DNA of 64,000 nucleotides from SYLG01 sp965226945 (GTDB taxonomy: Bacteria > Planctomycetota > Planctomycetia > Gemmatales > Gemmataceae): assembly GCA_965226945.1 (NCBI GenBank), contig OZ245717.1, positions 4,340,001 through 4,404,000 on the forward strand, given 5' to 3'. A model generated the notes under the pieces. It did no database searches, was not told where the DNA came from, and worked only from the letters and a program-made list of their open reading frames with translations. Below, in pieces: positions 8,601-16,973 of this stretch. Position 1 is the first letter of the stretch; each line of letters starts with the position of its first letter. The translations under genes and the position numbers were made by a program.

Positions 8601-9674
8601 CAGGAACCGTTCACCATTTTCTGGTGCATAACCAGGAGCGGTCACGGAGGTGGCGGTGGCGGCCGAAGAGAACTCTTCACGTAGCGCCGTTTCGACCTTC
8701 GTGCGGAAATCGGTGGCGCTTTGAAAGCGCAACTGCGGCGTTTTTTCCAGGGCCTGCAGGACAATTTCGTCGAAGCGCACATCGACGAGCACGCGCCGCG
8801 AGGGAGCTTCGAATTTGCCGGTCGGCACTTCGCCGGTGAGCATCTCGTACAAAACCACGCCAAGCGAATAGATGTCGGTGCGATGGTCGGTCTCCGCACC
8901 CGGCTTCGATTGCTCAGGCGCCATGTACCGGGGCGTTCCGGCCATCGTCTCCGCGTCGGTGTGGTCACTCTGCGATCTTTCCCCGGTTCGGCTTGCCCCT
9001 GCGCTATCCTGAGCGCTTGCGTCCGCTCGGAGGATTTTGGCAATGCCGAAATCGGCTACCTTGATCCGTCCGGTTTTATCGAGCAGCAAGTTTTCCGGTT
9101 TGATGTCGCGGTGGACGATTCCCCGATCGTGAGCGAACTGCAGCGCATCGCACAGGGGCGGGATGATGGCGAGCGCTTCTCGAGGAGCGAGCTTGCGGCT
9201 ACGCAGCACCTGGCGCAAATTGACCCCGTCGACAAATTCCATCAAGAGGTAGTAAAACCCTCCCGATTGTCCGAAATCGTGGATCGTGACGATGTTGGGG
9301 TGGTTGAGCGCCGCCAGGGCGCGGGCCTCTTTTTCAAAACGAGCGGCGAAGGCCGGGTCTTGCGCGAAACTGGAGGGCAGGACCTTGAGCGCCACGAACC
9401 GGTCGAGCTTGGGCTGGCGCGCCTTGAAGACGCAGCCCATCCCTCCCTGGCCGATCAGTTCGAGGATTTCCAGATGCGGCAGCGCCCTGGCGACCTGTTC
9501 GATCGTGGGGGCCACAAAGGGAGGGGCACCGGCGGACGAGGCTCCCGCGAAGGAGGCCCCGGTTGTCAGGCCCGCCTGGGCCATCAGACACCTGGGGCAA
9601 TGGCCGCCGGGAGATTCCGGGGGGATGGGGTTGCCGCATTGGGGGCACAGAGGGAGGTTTTGTTGGTTTTCCAT
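5607..9674 (-). CDS. Zinc-ribbon serine/threonine protein kinase with large C-terminal region
   Basis: The 1355-residue protein begins with a zinc ribbon (CPQCGNPIPP and CPRCL, residues 10-30). A complete Hanks-type kinase domain follows at about 66-335: glycine loop GQGGMG (75-80), VALK lysine (97), HRDIKPEN (188-195), DFG (208-210) and the GTPRYMAPEQ activation segment. Residues about 350-460 resemble a PH-like fold. Membrane helices follow at about 495-560 and 580-600, then a Glu/Gln-rich coiled coil and another hydrophobic pair near 705-755. The remaining 600 residues have no recognised domain and contain a Pro/Gly/Ser-rich linker. The cytoplasmic kinase probably phosphorylates Ser/Thr on partner proteins in response to its membrane or distal region. 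The gene is monocistronic and divergent from mfd. Confidence 0.85.
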   Translation of the reverse strand: MENQQNLPLCPQCGNPIPPESPGGHCPRCLMAQAGLTTGASFAGASSAGAPPFVAPTIEQVARALPHLEILELIGQGGMGCVFKARQPKLDRFVALKVLPSSFAQDPAFAARFEKEARALAALNHPNIVTIHDFGQSGGFYYLLMEFVDGVNLRQVLRSRKLAPREALAIIPPLCDALQFAHDRGIVHRDIKPENLLLDKTGRIKVADFGIAKILRADASAQDSAGASRTGERSQSDHTDAETMAGTPRYMAPEQSKPGAETDHRTDIYSLGVVLYEMLTGEVPTGKFEAPSRRVLVDVRFDEIVLQALEKTPQLRFQSATDFRTKVETALREEFSSAATATSVTAPGYAPENGERFLGQTSCYVSDRTSLASFSGQFYHFRQVRELSLDSAYLSLVGAGQTIRIALRAIKDVSLGQYPRLMNPAGLDLISLTYEEKGEPKQIFLAPYPGSVFGAPSRFNEYVNIWFMKIRQAVEQATGKPPALTPASELGVPGSSRWLYLIFGMPLLGALAIAVESRALSIDALYPSLVAGGGFLFIALVDLGLLMFFRNKAKAKEPLRKSRRIAIGVIGLLIPLILIGFLWTVKRRSELDLEYQTKLLQLGKMQEDLDRDRASMDQNKAALIQTAVGEMVRSRDPRDPQKAKQFEPKAKQFAGEIEGLTGRQQEISLNGARIFQQKVALQRAIPIFPDWFGRGAAMAAALILSALFLVLQPGIPLIFAIAFALGGVGTAGITLWDSHSDGSATRELLDETSQAVVADLPGVAGRFGPIYGTFQPVTSFVHDNAVATASLAVQPRCLVALRTFIRQGNQTTTEIPAMSFWAVHNDIDSSRSFSFHWFAKTSNSGEQVLVLKDGEGHEASSTHAQIALPKGLVWKAIHPDPMAIGIVGRNEVLTYPIPGPAGYGQLAPKVWNRIPVLVGESPDGKTPPVEVLAHWAVFPLSGPASLRQPGLVKKLGSMPDNEALKEMRIAPDWWTQAMVVEAESQHMVVAMSGEGNPGFFRLTWKISSPRAKVAILRFRKEILKIDMEQDPETKEYGITLSGEFLKKSSTLCNLQWVLQKKVGSWILENWQIPEAMNWTYPAPGEPAAAKVWLNHPVELVQSQSDPVTIELADSDPDRPDPVDTLKVSTLPTGGSGDPSGAPVPPSVGSGSVLSPLPDRVQRAGPTGAANAPANTVPETAPAQAASPWRVILNESAELLSSYAKINGEIEYTIKRKGESHTWTKTNPPAYDRDPLRAAVALAASCTKEVEGDAATPEAWKKRAKDNSYFHATFDPPLPFTVRTGPKSETLKIKEILIPLPEDQLPAGVYLCEEGKVRFMQGYVPEILAALIKGKEFSLKNLPAYKGLFFQVPKVP

Positions 9675-9832
9675 ACCCCTACTTGAGGCGCCTCGACTCG
9701 CCTGTCACACTTTTTTGCGCAAATCGTGTCAGGAATTTGCAGAAGGAAAAAGCAACATTGCGCAGGATTTGATTTTACAACGATTTTGGTCCGGCAACAC
9801 AAACCCCACGGCCTCCTCCGGAGGGATCGGCG

Positions 9833-9997
9833 ATGGTGTCTTTAGGGGTGCTTGACCGTCGTGTGTCGGTCGATCCCGAGATCGCTGCGACAATCAAAAA
9901 GTATCGCCGTCTTCGAAGCGGAGGCGACCGGGGCAAACACCCAAGGGCTCGAATTGCGCGAAATTGGCTTTTACGTCCCGATGGGTCCTTAAGATAG
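9833..9997 (+). CDS. Possible small basic protein, 54 aa
   Basis: An ATG at 9833 stands seven bases behind GGAGGG, the best ribosome-site match in the kinase-mfd gap, and opens a 54-codon frame ending with TAG at 9997. The product is Arg/Lys-rich (VDPEIAATIKKYRRLR, then KHPRARIARNWLLRP). No family is recognised. It lies directly upstream of mfd on the same strand and could be a leader or a small regulator. It may also be chance; only the ribosome site and clean frame support it. Confidence 0.35.
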   Translation: MVSLGVLDRRVSVDPEIAATIKKYRRLRSGGDRGKHPRARIARNWLLRPDGSLR

Positions 9998-10050
9998 AGG
10001 GGTCGCTCAAGCACCCTGAACCGGCGGGAAATTGGCCCGCTCCGGCCGGG

Positions 10051-13000
10051 ATGCATTGCATGGACACCAGGAATCTCCTTCTCGTGGCGCGAACTCCCTC
10101 CCGGAAAGCGGCCAAAGTTCCCGGAATGGAACCGGAGCCAAGGACAGAGCCGGAGCACAAGGCTTTGGCAAAGAGCCTGGGTTCTTCCGCCATAGCGCCC
10201 ACGACTCCCGCCTCCGCCCCCGTTGCCAAAGCAAGCAAAAGCGCAAAAGACACGAAGGATTTAAATAAGCCCCCAAAGGAACCCAAAGAGAAGGGACCTC
10301 AAAAGCTCAAGGACTCCCCGGGGCCGAAACCGTCAAAAGCCGCGGCAGATGGTCAGGCAATCCCGTTCAAGCCCCCGGTCCTTCCCTCCGAACGTCCTTC
10401 GACTACCGGGCTGCCAAGCGACTTTGCTCACCTTCCCGCTCTGTTCGCGACCTTGCCCGGGTTTGCCGATCTCATCGCCGGCTTGCAGCGTGGACGCTCC
10501 GGCACGATCGATGGCGCCTATGGCTCCAGCGCCGCACTGACGATTGCGGCCCTGGCCCAGGCCACCAAGGGATCCCTGCTCGTGGCGATGGCCCATGTGC
10601 GCGACATGGAAGGGTTGGCGGCCGACCTCGAATCGTTCACCGGGGCGACCCCCGCCCTTTTCCCGATCACCGGCTCGCTTCCCGGCGACACGCGGCTAGA
10701 CCGCGAACACCGCGAGCGGCTCGCGCTCATTTCCAAGCTCAAGGAGGGCCACAGGGAAGGAGAAAATTCCCGCATCATTTTGGCGCCCATCTCGGCCCTG
10801 ATGCAGCCCGTTCCTTCGCCGGACGAACTGGCAAGCCAGTCGATTCCGCTCATCCCTGCCAGCACAGTGGACCCGGAAGAACTGGCCAAATGGCTGGTTA
10901 GCGCCGGGTACACGAGCGCCGACATCGTCGAGAAAACCGGCGAATTCGCGCGCCGCGGCGGGATCATGGACATCTTTTCGCCTGACCGGCTCAAGCCGTT
11001 GCGCCTGGAATTCTTCGGCGACGAACTCGAATCTGTCCGCGAATTTCACCCCGAAACCCAGCGCTCTGAATTAACCCTGCCCAAGGCCTCGCTCATGCCG
11101 CTTTGCGAGCCGGGTACGGCGGACAAAGAAAGGGCGCAAGCGCCGGCGCCAACCGGCAATTTGATCGAGCACCTGCCGCCCGGCTCCTGGGCCGTGCTCT
11201 GGGAACCGGTCGAACTCGACGAGCAGGCGAAGGCGTTCGCGCAGCGAATGGAGGATGTCGTCGGGCTCTTTAGCGTCGAGGGGGTGATGCTTCAGCTCAC
11301 CTCGGTGCCCTCGGTCGTCGTCAGCGCGTTCCCCGCGCCCAGCTTCGAGTCGATGTGCCGTCTGCCGGTCGAATCGGTGGAACGCTTCTCTGGGTCGGTC
11401 GAGCGCATTCGCGACGAACTCGACCAGGCCTGCGGCCATTCCCATGTGATGATCGCGGTGCATGGCGAGGCCGAATCGCGCCGGCTGAACGAGGTGCTTG
11501 CGGCGGGCCAACTGGCGAAGGGCCATCTGCTGCACCTGATTCAGGGGAAGGTTCAGCGCGGCTTCCGCATCCCGGGCATCTTCAAGGATTTTCGCGGCAA
11601 GGAAGGGGGCGACGGCGCCCTGGTCGTGCTGGGCGGCCAAGAGCTTTTCCACAAGGATGTCTCGCCGGTGAAGTCGGTGTCCACGCGCAAGCTCGAATCG
11701 CGCGCCATCGACAGCTTCCTTGACCTAGACGAAGGCGACTTCGTCGTCCATGTCAGCCACGGCATCGCCAAGTATCTGGGCATGCGGCTTTTGGACAAAA
11801 GCGGCGCCAGCGGCAAAGTCCCGATTCCCGTCGACGGGTCGAGGGCGGGCGGAGCGCCGGGCGCTCCCGGAGTCGGGCAGGCCGAAGAGCACCTGGTGCT
11901 TGAGTTTCGCGATGGCGTCAAGCTGTATGTGCCGGCGACGCGCATCGACTTGGTGCAGAAATATGTCGGCGGTTCGAAGGCCGAGCCTGAACTTTCGAAG
12001 TTCGGCGGCACTCACTGGCAAAAACGCAAGGAGAAGGTTCAGGAGGCGGTGCTTGATCTGGCCGCCGACATGATCGCCTTGCAGGCCAAGCGCGAGGGGA
12101 CCACCGGCTCGCAATACCCGCCCGACAGCGACTGGCAGCGCTCCTTCGAAGCCGGTTTCGGTCATCAGGAAACACCCGACCAGCTCAACGCGATCGGCGA
12201 AATCAAGGGGGATATGCAGCGCGCCCGGCCGATGGACCGGCTCGTTTGCGGCGATGTCGGCTACGGCAAAACCGAGCTGGCGCTACGCGCCGCCTTCAAG
12301 GCGGTGGACAACGGCCGGCAGGTGGCGATCCTCGTGCCGACTACGGTGCTTGCCGAACAGCATTACCGCAACTTCAGCCGGCGCTTCGCCGATTTCCCCT
12401 TCACGGTCGGATCACTCAATCGTTTTCGCACGCCCGCCGAAGTGCGCGACACGCTCAAGGGGATGGAGCAAGGCTCGGTCGATGTCGTCATCGGCACGCA
12501 CCGCTTGCTTAGCCAGGACATCCGCTTCAAGGATCTAGGCCTGCTCATCATTGACGAGGAGCAGCGCTTCGGCGTCGAGCACAAGGAGCGCTTGAAGCAG
12601 TTGCGCGAGACGGTCGACGTGCTTACCCTGACGGCGACTCCAATTCCGCGGACCTTGCATTTGTCGCTTTTGGGGATCCGCGATATCTCTAATCTGGAGA
12701 CGCCGCCGCCTGACCGTTTGGCGGTAGAAACGCGTATTATCCGTTTCGACGAGACTCTGATCAAGAACGCGCTTGTGCGCGAACTGAACCGCGAGGGCCA
12801 GGCCTTTTTCGTGCATCCGCGCGTCGTCGATATCGAACCGCTTGCCGAGCGGATTCGCCGGCTAGTGCCCCAGGCGCGCATCGCCGTGGCTCATGGCCAG
12901 ATGCACGAGTCGGATCTCGAAAGCGCGATGGTGAAGTTTATTCGCCGCGAGGCCGACCTGCTCATCTCGACGACGATCATCGAAAGCGGCCTCGACATCC

Positions 13001-13791
13001 CTTCGGCCAACACGATTTTCGTCAACGAAGCGGATCATTACGGCCTCGCCGATCTGCATCAGTTGCGCGGCCGCGTCGGCCGCAGCCGCACGCGCGCCTA
13101 CGCTTACTTCCTGCTTGACGGTCGCAAGCAGGCCAATCCTCAGGCGGTGCGCCGGCTCAAGGCAATCGAGGAGTTTGCCGAGTTGGGTGCCGGCTTCAAG
13201 ATTGCGCTACGTGACCTGGAGATCCGCGGGGCTGGGAACATTTTGGGCACGCAGCAAAGCGGCCACATTGCCTCGGTCGGCTACGAGCTTTATTGCCAGC
13301 TTCTAGAAAACGCGGTGCGCGGCCTCAAAAATCAACCGGCGCGCGCGGACATCGATGTCACGATTGATCTGCCCTGGCCGGCGTACCTGCCGCGCGACTA
13401 TGTGCCGGTCACCAAGCAGCGTCTGGAAGTTTACAGGCGGCTGGCCCGCATCCGGCGTTTTGAGCGGATCGAGGATTTTCGCACCGAATTGACCGACCGA
13501 TTCGGGCCATTGCCCGAACCGGTGACCTGGCTATTGAAGGTGGCGGAAACGCGCCTGATGGCCGCGCGCTGGAACATTCCCTCGATCCACCTCGACCGCC
13601 CCGAATCGCCCGACGCACCGATCGAAATGATCCTCACCTACCGCGATGTGCGCAAGGCGCACCTGCTTGCGGGGCGTTCGAATGGGCGGCTGAAAGTGGT
13701 TGACGGCACCCGGGCCTATTGCCGCCTGAAAAAGGGAGAAACCGACCCGGAGAAGCTCTTTCAGATCTTGCGGTTTTTGCTGAAGCCGTAG
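10051..13791 (+). CDS. mfd: Transcription-repair coupling factor Mfd
   Basis: Mfd displaces RNA polymerase stalled at DNA lesions and recruits UvrA for nucleotide excision repair. From the chosen start the protein has 1246 residues. It has a UvrB-like N-terminal half (LPGFADLIAGLQ; KTGEFARRGGIMDIFSP), the CarD-like polymerase-interacting domain (FLDLDEGDFVVHVSHGIAKY, bases 11716-11775), and a RecG-like helicase with Walker A GDVGYGKTELA (about 12250-12282) and DEEQ box (about 12553-12564). ESGLDIPSANT, QLRGRVGRS and a C-terminal TRCF domain follow. Two features are unusual: a Lys/Pro/Ala-rich, probably disordered extension of about 85 residues before the first domain, and a Gly/Ala/Pro insert (about 11830-11880) inside the CarD-like domain. 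The start is uncertain: TTG 9964, ATG 10051, 10060 and 10123 are all in frame. Confidence 0.95.
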   Translation: MHCMDTRNLLLVARTPSRKAAKVPGMEPEPRTEPEHKALAKSLGSSAIAPTTPASAPVAKASKSAKDTKDLNKPPKEPKEKGPQKLKDSPGPKPSKAAADGQAIPFKPPVLPSERPSTTGLPSDFAHLPALFATLPGFADLIAGLQRGRSGTIDGAYGSSAALTIAALAQATKGSLLVAMAHVRDMEGLAADLESFTGATPALFPITGSLPGDTRLDREHRERLALISKLKEGHREGENSRIILAPISALMQPVPSPDELASQSIPLIPASTVDPEELAKWLVSAGYTSADIVEKTGEFARRGGIMDIFSPDRLKPLRLEFFGDELESVREFHPETQRSELTLPKASLMPLCEPGTADKERAQAPAPTGNLIEHLPPGSWAVLWEPVELDEQAKAFAQRMEDVVGLFSVEGVMLQLTSVPSVVVSAFPAPSFESMCRLPVESVERFSGSVERIRDELDQACGHSHVMIAVHGEAESRRLNEVLAAGQLAKGHLLHLIQGKVQRGFRIPGIFKDFRGKEGGDGALVVLGGQELFHKDVSPVKSVSTRKLESRAIDSFLDLDEGDFVVHVSHGIAKYLGMRLLDKSGASGKVPIPVDGSRAGGAPGAPGVGQAEEHLVLEFRDGVKLYVPATRIDLVQKYVGGSKAEPELSKFGGTHWQKRKEKVQEAVLDLAADMIALQAKREGTTGSQYPPDSDWQRSFEAGFGHQETPDQLNAIGEIKGDMQRARPMDRLVCGDVGYGKTELALRAAFKAVDNGRQVAILVPTTVLAEQHYRNFSRRFADFPFTVGSLNRFRTPAEVRDTLKGMEQGSVDVVIGTHRLLSQDIRFKDLGLLIIDEEQRFGVEHKERLKQLRETVDVLTLTATPIPRTLHLSLLGIRDISNLETPPPDRLAVETRIIRFDETLIKNALVRELNREGQAFFVHPRVVDIEPLAERIRRLVPQARIAVAHGQMHESDLESAMVKFIRREADLLISTTIIESGLDIPSANTIFVNEADHYGLADLHQLRGRVGRSRTRAYAYFLLDGRKQANPQAVRRLKAIEEFAELGAGFKIALRDLEIRGAGNILGTQQSGHIASVGYELYCQLLENAVRGLKNQPARADIDVTIDLPWPAYLPRDYVPVTKQRLEVYRRLARIRRFERIEDFRTELTDRFGPLPEPVTWLLKVAETRLMAARWNIPSIHLDRPESPDAPIEMILTYRDVRKAHLLAGRSNGRLKVVDGTRAYCRLKKGETDPEKLFQILRFLLKP

Positions 13792-13801
13792 GTAGGCGAA
13801 A

Positions 13802-13817
13802 CCTCCTTTGGGGGAGG
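13802..13817. terminator. Short hairpin between convergent genes
   Basis: CCTCC (13802-13806) and GGAGG (13813-13817) form a small stem between the end of mfd and the end of the convergent sialidase-like gene. It is short and lacks a T tract, so its role is doubtful. Confidence 0.25.
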
Positions 13818-13827
13818 CAGATGGCCG

Positions 13828-14847
13828 TTACTTCCCCGCATTTTCCTCAAGCACCACATAGGCGATCTTTTTGCGATGCCAGGTGTAGCTGATGTGGATC
13901 TTGCCGTCGGAAGTCTGGATGATCGCGGGGTAGCTGAATTCGCCCGGCTCGGTTTCTAAGTCGATGAACTTCTTCCAGTTGACCGTGTCGGTCGAGACGG
14001 CGACCGATAAGGGGGAGCGGCCTTTTTCGACCGGGTTGTAAACGATCATGTGGCGGCCGTCTTTGAGGGTCACGGCGTCGGTGCCCGAGTTGGGGTTGGG
14101 CAGATTCGTCAGCGCCAGCGGCGTCCAGTTGTTGCCCCCATCGGTCGATTGGGTGGTAAACACTTTCTTTTGGCGCGAGCGGCCGATGGCGGTCAACCGG
14201 TTATTCGGACCAATCAAAATACTTGGCTGAATCGCGTCGATCGGCGGTGTTCCCTCGGGAGGCACGGTGCGCGTCCAGCTGGTGAGGCCGGCATTCACCC
14301 GCTCGAAGTGGATGCGCCATTGATCCGGTTCGGTCGGCGTCTCGGTGCTTGAGGGGCACAACAGATCACCGTTGGGCATGGTGATTGGTTTGTTCTTGAC
14401 GGGTCCCAGGAAACCGTCGGGAAGGCGGATTGCGGCCGACCAGGTCTTCCCCTCGTCGCTCGATTCCTTGCGCATCCCCCACCAGAGATCGGGCGCCGGC
14501 CCCAGTTTGTAAAAGAGCACGATCTTGCCAGGCACGCGGCAAAGCACCGGGTTCCAGGTGGGGTAGCGTTTGGCATTGCTCCCTTCGGCCGGAAGGCCAT
14601 TGGCGACTTCGACGGGAACCGACCAGCCTTTCGCCGTACGGCGTGAGACCCAGATACCCACATCAGGATGGTTTTCGTGAGTGCCGCCAAACCAGGCGGC
14701 GAGTATGCCATCGGGAACTTCGAGCAAGGTCGAGGCGTGGCAGGAAGGGAAGGGAGCCGTTTCGTAAAGGAATTCGCGCTTGCCTGATTGAGCTGGGGCA
14801 AGGGTGAGGAGCAGCAAGGGCGCGAGCGATGCGGAGAAAGAGATCAT
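13828..14847 (-). CDS. Secreted sialidase/BNR-repeat protein
   Basis: This 339-residue protein has a signal peptide (MISFSASLAPLLLLTLAPAQS). It belongs to the exo-alpha-sialidase/BNR_2 group of six-bladed propellers common in planctomycetes. Asp-box repeats are visible as SSDEGKTWSAAI and STDGGNNWTPL, and blade strands such as PDGILAAWFGGTHENHPDVGIWVSR and DAVTLKDGRHMIVYNP fit the fold. Members hydrolyse or bind sialic-acid-like or other glycans; the catalytic Arg triad was not placed with certainty, so the substrate is open. The gene lies directly downstream of the group II intron on the same strand and probably uses its own promoter within 14848-14981. Confidence 0.75.
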   Translation of the reverse strand: MISFSASLAPLLLLTLAPAQSGKREFLYETAPFPSCHASTLLEVPDGILAAWFGGTHENHPDVGIWVSRRTAKGWSVPVEVANGLPAEGSNAKRYPTWNPVLCRVPGKIVLFYKLGPAPDLWWGMRKESSDEGKTWSAAIRLPDGFLGPVKNKPITMPNGDLLCPSSTETPTEPDQWRIHFERVNAGLTSWTRTVPPEGTPPIDAIQPSILIGPNNRLTAIGRSRQKKVFTTQSTDGGNNWTPLALTNLPNPNSGTDAVTLKDGRHMIVYNPVEKGRSPLSVAVSTDTVNWKKFIDLETEPGEFSYPAIIQTSDGKIHISYTWHRKKIAYVVLEENAGK

Positions 14848-14981
14848 GGGTGGTAAAGGCCCCGAATGGGAGGAAGGTCGCTTTGACTTGATTTAGGGTT
14901 GGACAAGAGAAAGTCAGGCGCGCGAGACGGAACCAGCCAAGTTCGGCAGCAGGCGCCCTTGGCGCTGTCCAAAACTCGGAA

Positions 14982-16901
14982 ATCGGGTAGGAGGGGGGAT
15001 TGCTCCCCCCGTCCTCCCACACCACCGGACGTACTCAGTGGTATCCGGCGGTTTTCCTCAGGCGTTTAACGCCGCATGCCTTTGGGTGAGTGTCACGAGA
15101 CCCAGAGTACCGAACCACCGGTTTGTCATGGCCATGGTTGCGCCAGGGCTTCCAGCCAATCTCCACCAGCCCTTGCCCGAGAGGGCCGTGCACCACGCAG
15201 TGGTACTGGGTACCCCAAGCGAGACAAGGAAGTCCACTATGGGCTTGGTCCGTTTACACTGCCGCATTCGGAAGCATCGCAGTTTCCGGCGTATCCACTG
15301 GTCCAAATCTCCCAAATGGCTTTTACATGCCGCATAGCGGAAGTAGGCCACCCAGCCGATTAGGGCAGTATTCAACTCTCGGATCACCTTGGCGAGCTCG
15401 ACTCCTCGGTTCCGCCCAGTGATTTCCCGGATGCGTTCTTTGACCCGTTTCAGATTCTTTGGCGAAATCCCCATTCTGCCGCCTCTCAGGAGTCGGTGGC
15501 CGAGAAATTTGCGTTCCTCTACGAACGCCACCTCGCTTTTCTCCCGATTGACTCGCAGTCTGAGTCTTTCCTCCAGGAACCGGGTTATCGATTCGAACAC
15601 CCTTTCTCCCGCCGCCATCGAGTGAACATAGATGTTGCAATCGTCGGCATATCGGCAGAACTTGTGCCCGCGACTCTCCAGTTCCTTGTCCAATTCATCC
15701 AAAAGTAGGTTCGCCAAAAGTGGCGATAGCGGGCCACCTTGCGGGGTCCCTTCCGTTCGGTCGATGTGTACCCCCTCAAGCATCATCCCCGATTGAAGGA
15801 ATCGGCGGATCAACTTCAGAAGGCGTTTGTCGCCGATGCGACGGGCCAGCCGAGACATCAGGATGTCATGATTGACACGGTCGAAGAACTTCTCCAGGTC
15901 AATATCCACCACGATGACGCGGCCCTCGGCCACATATTCCGACGCTTGAAGTAGTGCATCATGCGCACTGCGGTTGCGCCGAAATCCGTAGCTTGAGTCC
16001 GAAAAGGTGGGATCGAGCAGAGGATCCAACACTTGGAGAACTGCCTGCTGCACCAGCCGGTCCACTACCGTGGGTATGCCTAGAAGGCGTTTCCCGCCGT
16101 CGGGTTTGGGGATTTCCACCCCAAGGACCCGAGCCGGTTGGTAAGTTCCCGTCAACAGTGCATCTGTCAGTTCTTTGCCATGCTTGGTGAACCAGGCTTC
16201 CAATTCGTAGACGGTCATGCCATCCACACCTGGCTTGCCCTTGTTCCCCTTGACCCGTTTGAGTGCTCGATCCAGATTGTCTAGCTCACATATCTCCTCC
16301 ATCATGCGTTCCATCAAGGCTCGTCCTGGTTCGCATGCCGATCGGGCTTGCAACTCCTCGTCCGCTCCAGCTTCGGTTCCGCCGTTGCCAGTTGCGTCGT
16401 GGCACGAGTCCACCTTCCACCCCTCCTCGGGCGTTGGCTTAGGCAACCCGCCTTGCTGCTGCTCTGTCCCCATCGAATGTCCCAATACTTGTCCTTGACC
16501 TAAGAAATTCGGCCCTTCGCCTCATCGATGGCTTGGCAGCCACCAACCTTGGCTACTATGGCCTCTGCTGACTTCTCCCGTTCCTTCCCCCGATGTCTCC
16601 ACCACGGTAGTCGTTGCCGACAGAGCGAGAGATCTCCCAGGGTAATTCGTGTATCCTTCCCTCGGCGTTCGCCGGATGTACCTTCGTGTTGTCCGAATGA
16701 CTTTTGGGCTGTCCCGTCCATGGCCGGTTTACCCCAACACGACGGCCTTATATCCGGTTCCTGTACGTCGAATCCGAGTTGCGGCTTTCGCTTCCTTCAG
16801 ATCCCACCTCGCGGTGGGCACCCTTGCTAGGCCTTGCGGTTCCTGTCATTTAGGCCCGCGGAGAACTTACACCTCCTGGATACACAACATGCCTGGCGCA
16901 C
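14982..16901 (-). mobile_element. Group IIC intron (retroelement), apparently full length
   Basis: The minus strand shows a 5' end GTGCGCC at 16901 (GUGYG consensus), an ORF for a reverse transcriptase/maturase, and downstream a domain V/VI region. That region has CGCCGGATACC and GTACGTCCGGTG as arms near 15020-15050, then a G6/C6 hairpin, and ends ...CTACCCGAT (AY end) at 14982. The 5' end follows immediately behind a rho-independent terminator, the characteristic target of class C introns. About 415 bases between the 5' end and the ORF would hold ribozyme domains I-III. The exact ends are inferred from consensus and were not folded. Confidence 0.8.
15058..16485 (-). CDS. ltrA: Group II intron reverse transcriptase/maturase, class C
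   Basis: The 475-residue intron-encoded protein splices and mobilises its host intron. Reverse transcriptase blocks are intact: NKGKPGVDGMTVYELE (RT0/1), IPKPDGGKRLLGIPTVVDRLVQQA, SYGFRRNRSAHDAL, VVDIDLEKFFDRVNHD, GTPQGGPLSPLLANLLLDELD, and the catalytic CRYADDCNIYV. A maturase X domain follows (LNTALIGWVAYFRYAACKSHLGDLDQWIRRKLR). There is no HNH endonuclease domain, as is usual for class C. Several upstream Met codons exist in the first 60 residues, so the start is not certain. No stop or frameshift is seen, so mobility may be retained. Confidence 0.9.
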   Translation of the reverse strand: MGHSMGTEQQQGGLPKPTPEEGWKVDSCHDATGNGGTEAGADEELQARSACEPGRALMERMMEEICELDNLDRALKRVKGNKGKPGVDGMTVYELEAWFTKHGKELTDALLTGTYQPARVLGVEIPKPDGGKRLLGIPTVVDRLVQQAVLQVLDPLLDPTFSDSSYGFRRNRSAHDALLQASEYVAEGRVIVVDIDLEKFFDRVNHDILMSRLARRIGDKRLLKLIRRFLQSGMMLEGVHIDRTEGTPQGGPLSPLLANLLLDELDKELESRGHKFCRYADDCNIYVHSMAAGERVFESITRFLEERLRLRVNREKSEVAFVEERKFLGHRLLRGGRMGISPKNLKRVKERIREITGRNRGVELAKVIRELNTALIGWVAYFRYAACKSHLGDLDQWIRRKLRCFRMRQCKRTKPIVDFLVSLGVPSTTAWCTALSGKGWWRLAGSPGATMAMTNRWFGTLGLVTLTQRHAALNA

Positions 16902-16905
16902 CACG

Positions 16906-16931
16906 AAAAAAGCCTCCCCCATGGGGGAGGC
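16906..16931 (-). terminator. Rho-independent terminator, target of the group II intron
   Basis: On the minus strand the arms GCCTCCCCC and GGGGGAGGC (16931-16912, AT in the loop) are followed by six T residues. It ends the transcript of the lipoprotein gene that stops at 16974. The intron begins within about five bases of the T run. Confidence 0.9.
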
Positions 16932-16973
16932 TTCGATCTCTTTTACAGAGTACAGGCATCGAAGCCACGCAGG

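Noticed and set aside
8721..9686. Plus-strand frame of 321 codons
   Set aside because: Antisense to the kinase domain, which has all catalytic motifs.
16500..16830. Small frames on both strands between 16500 and 16830
   Set aside because: This stretch is the 5' ribozyme part of the group II intron.
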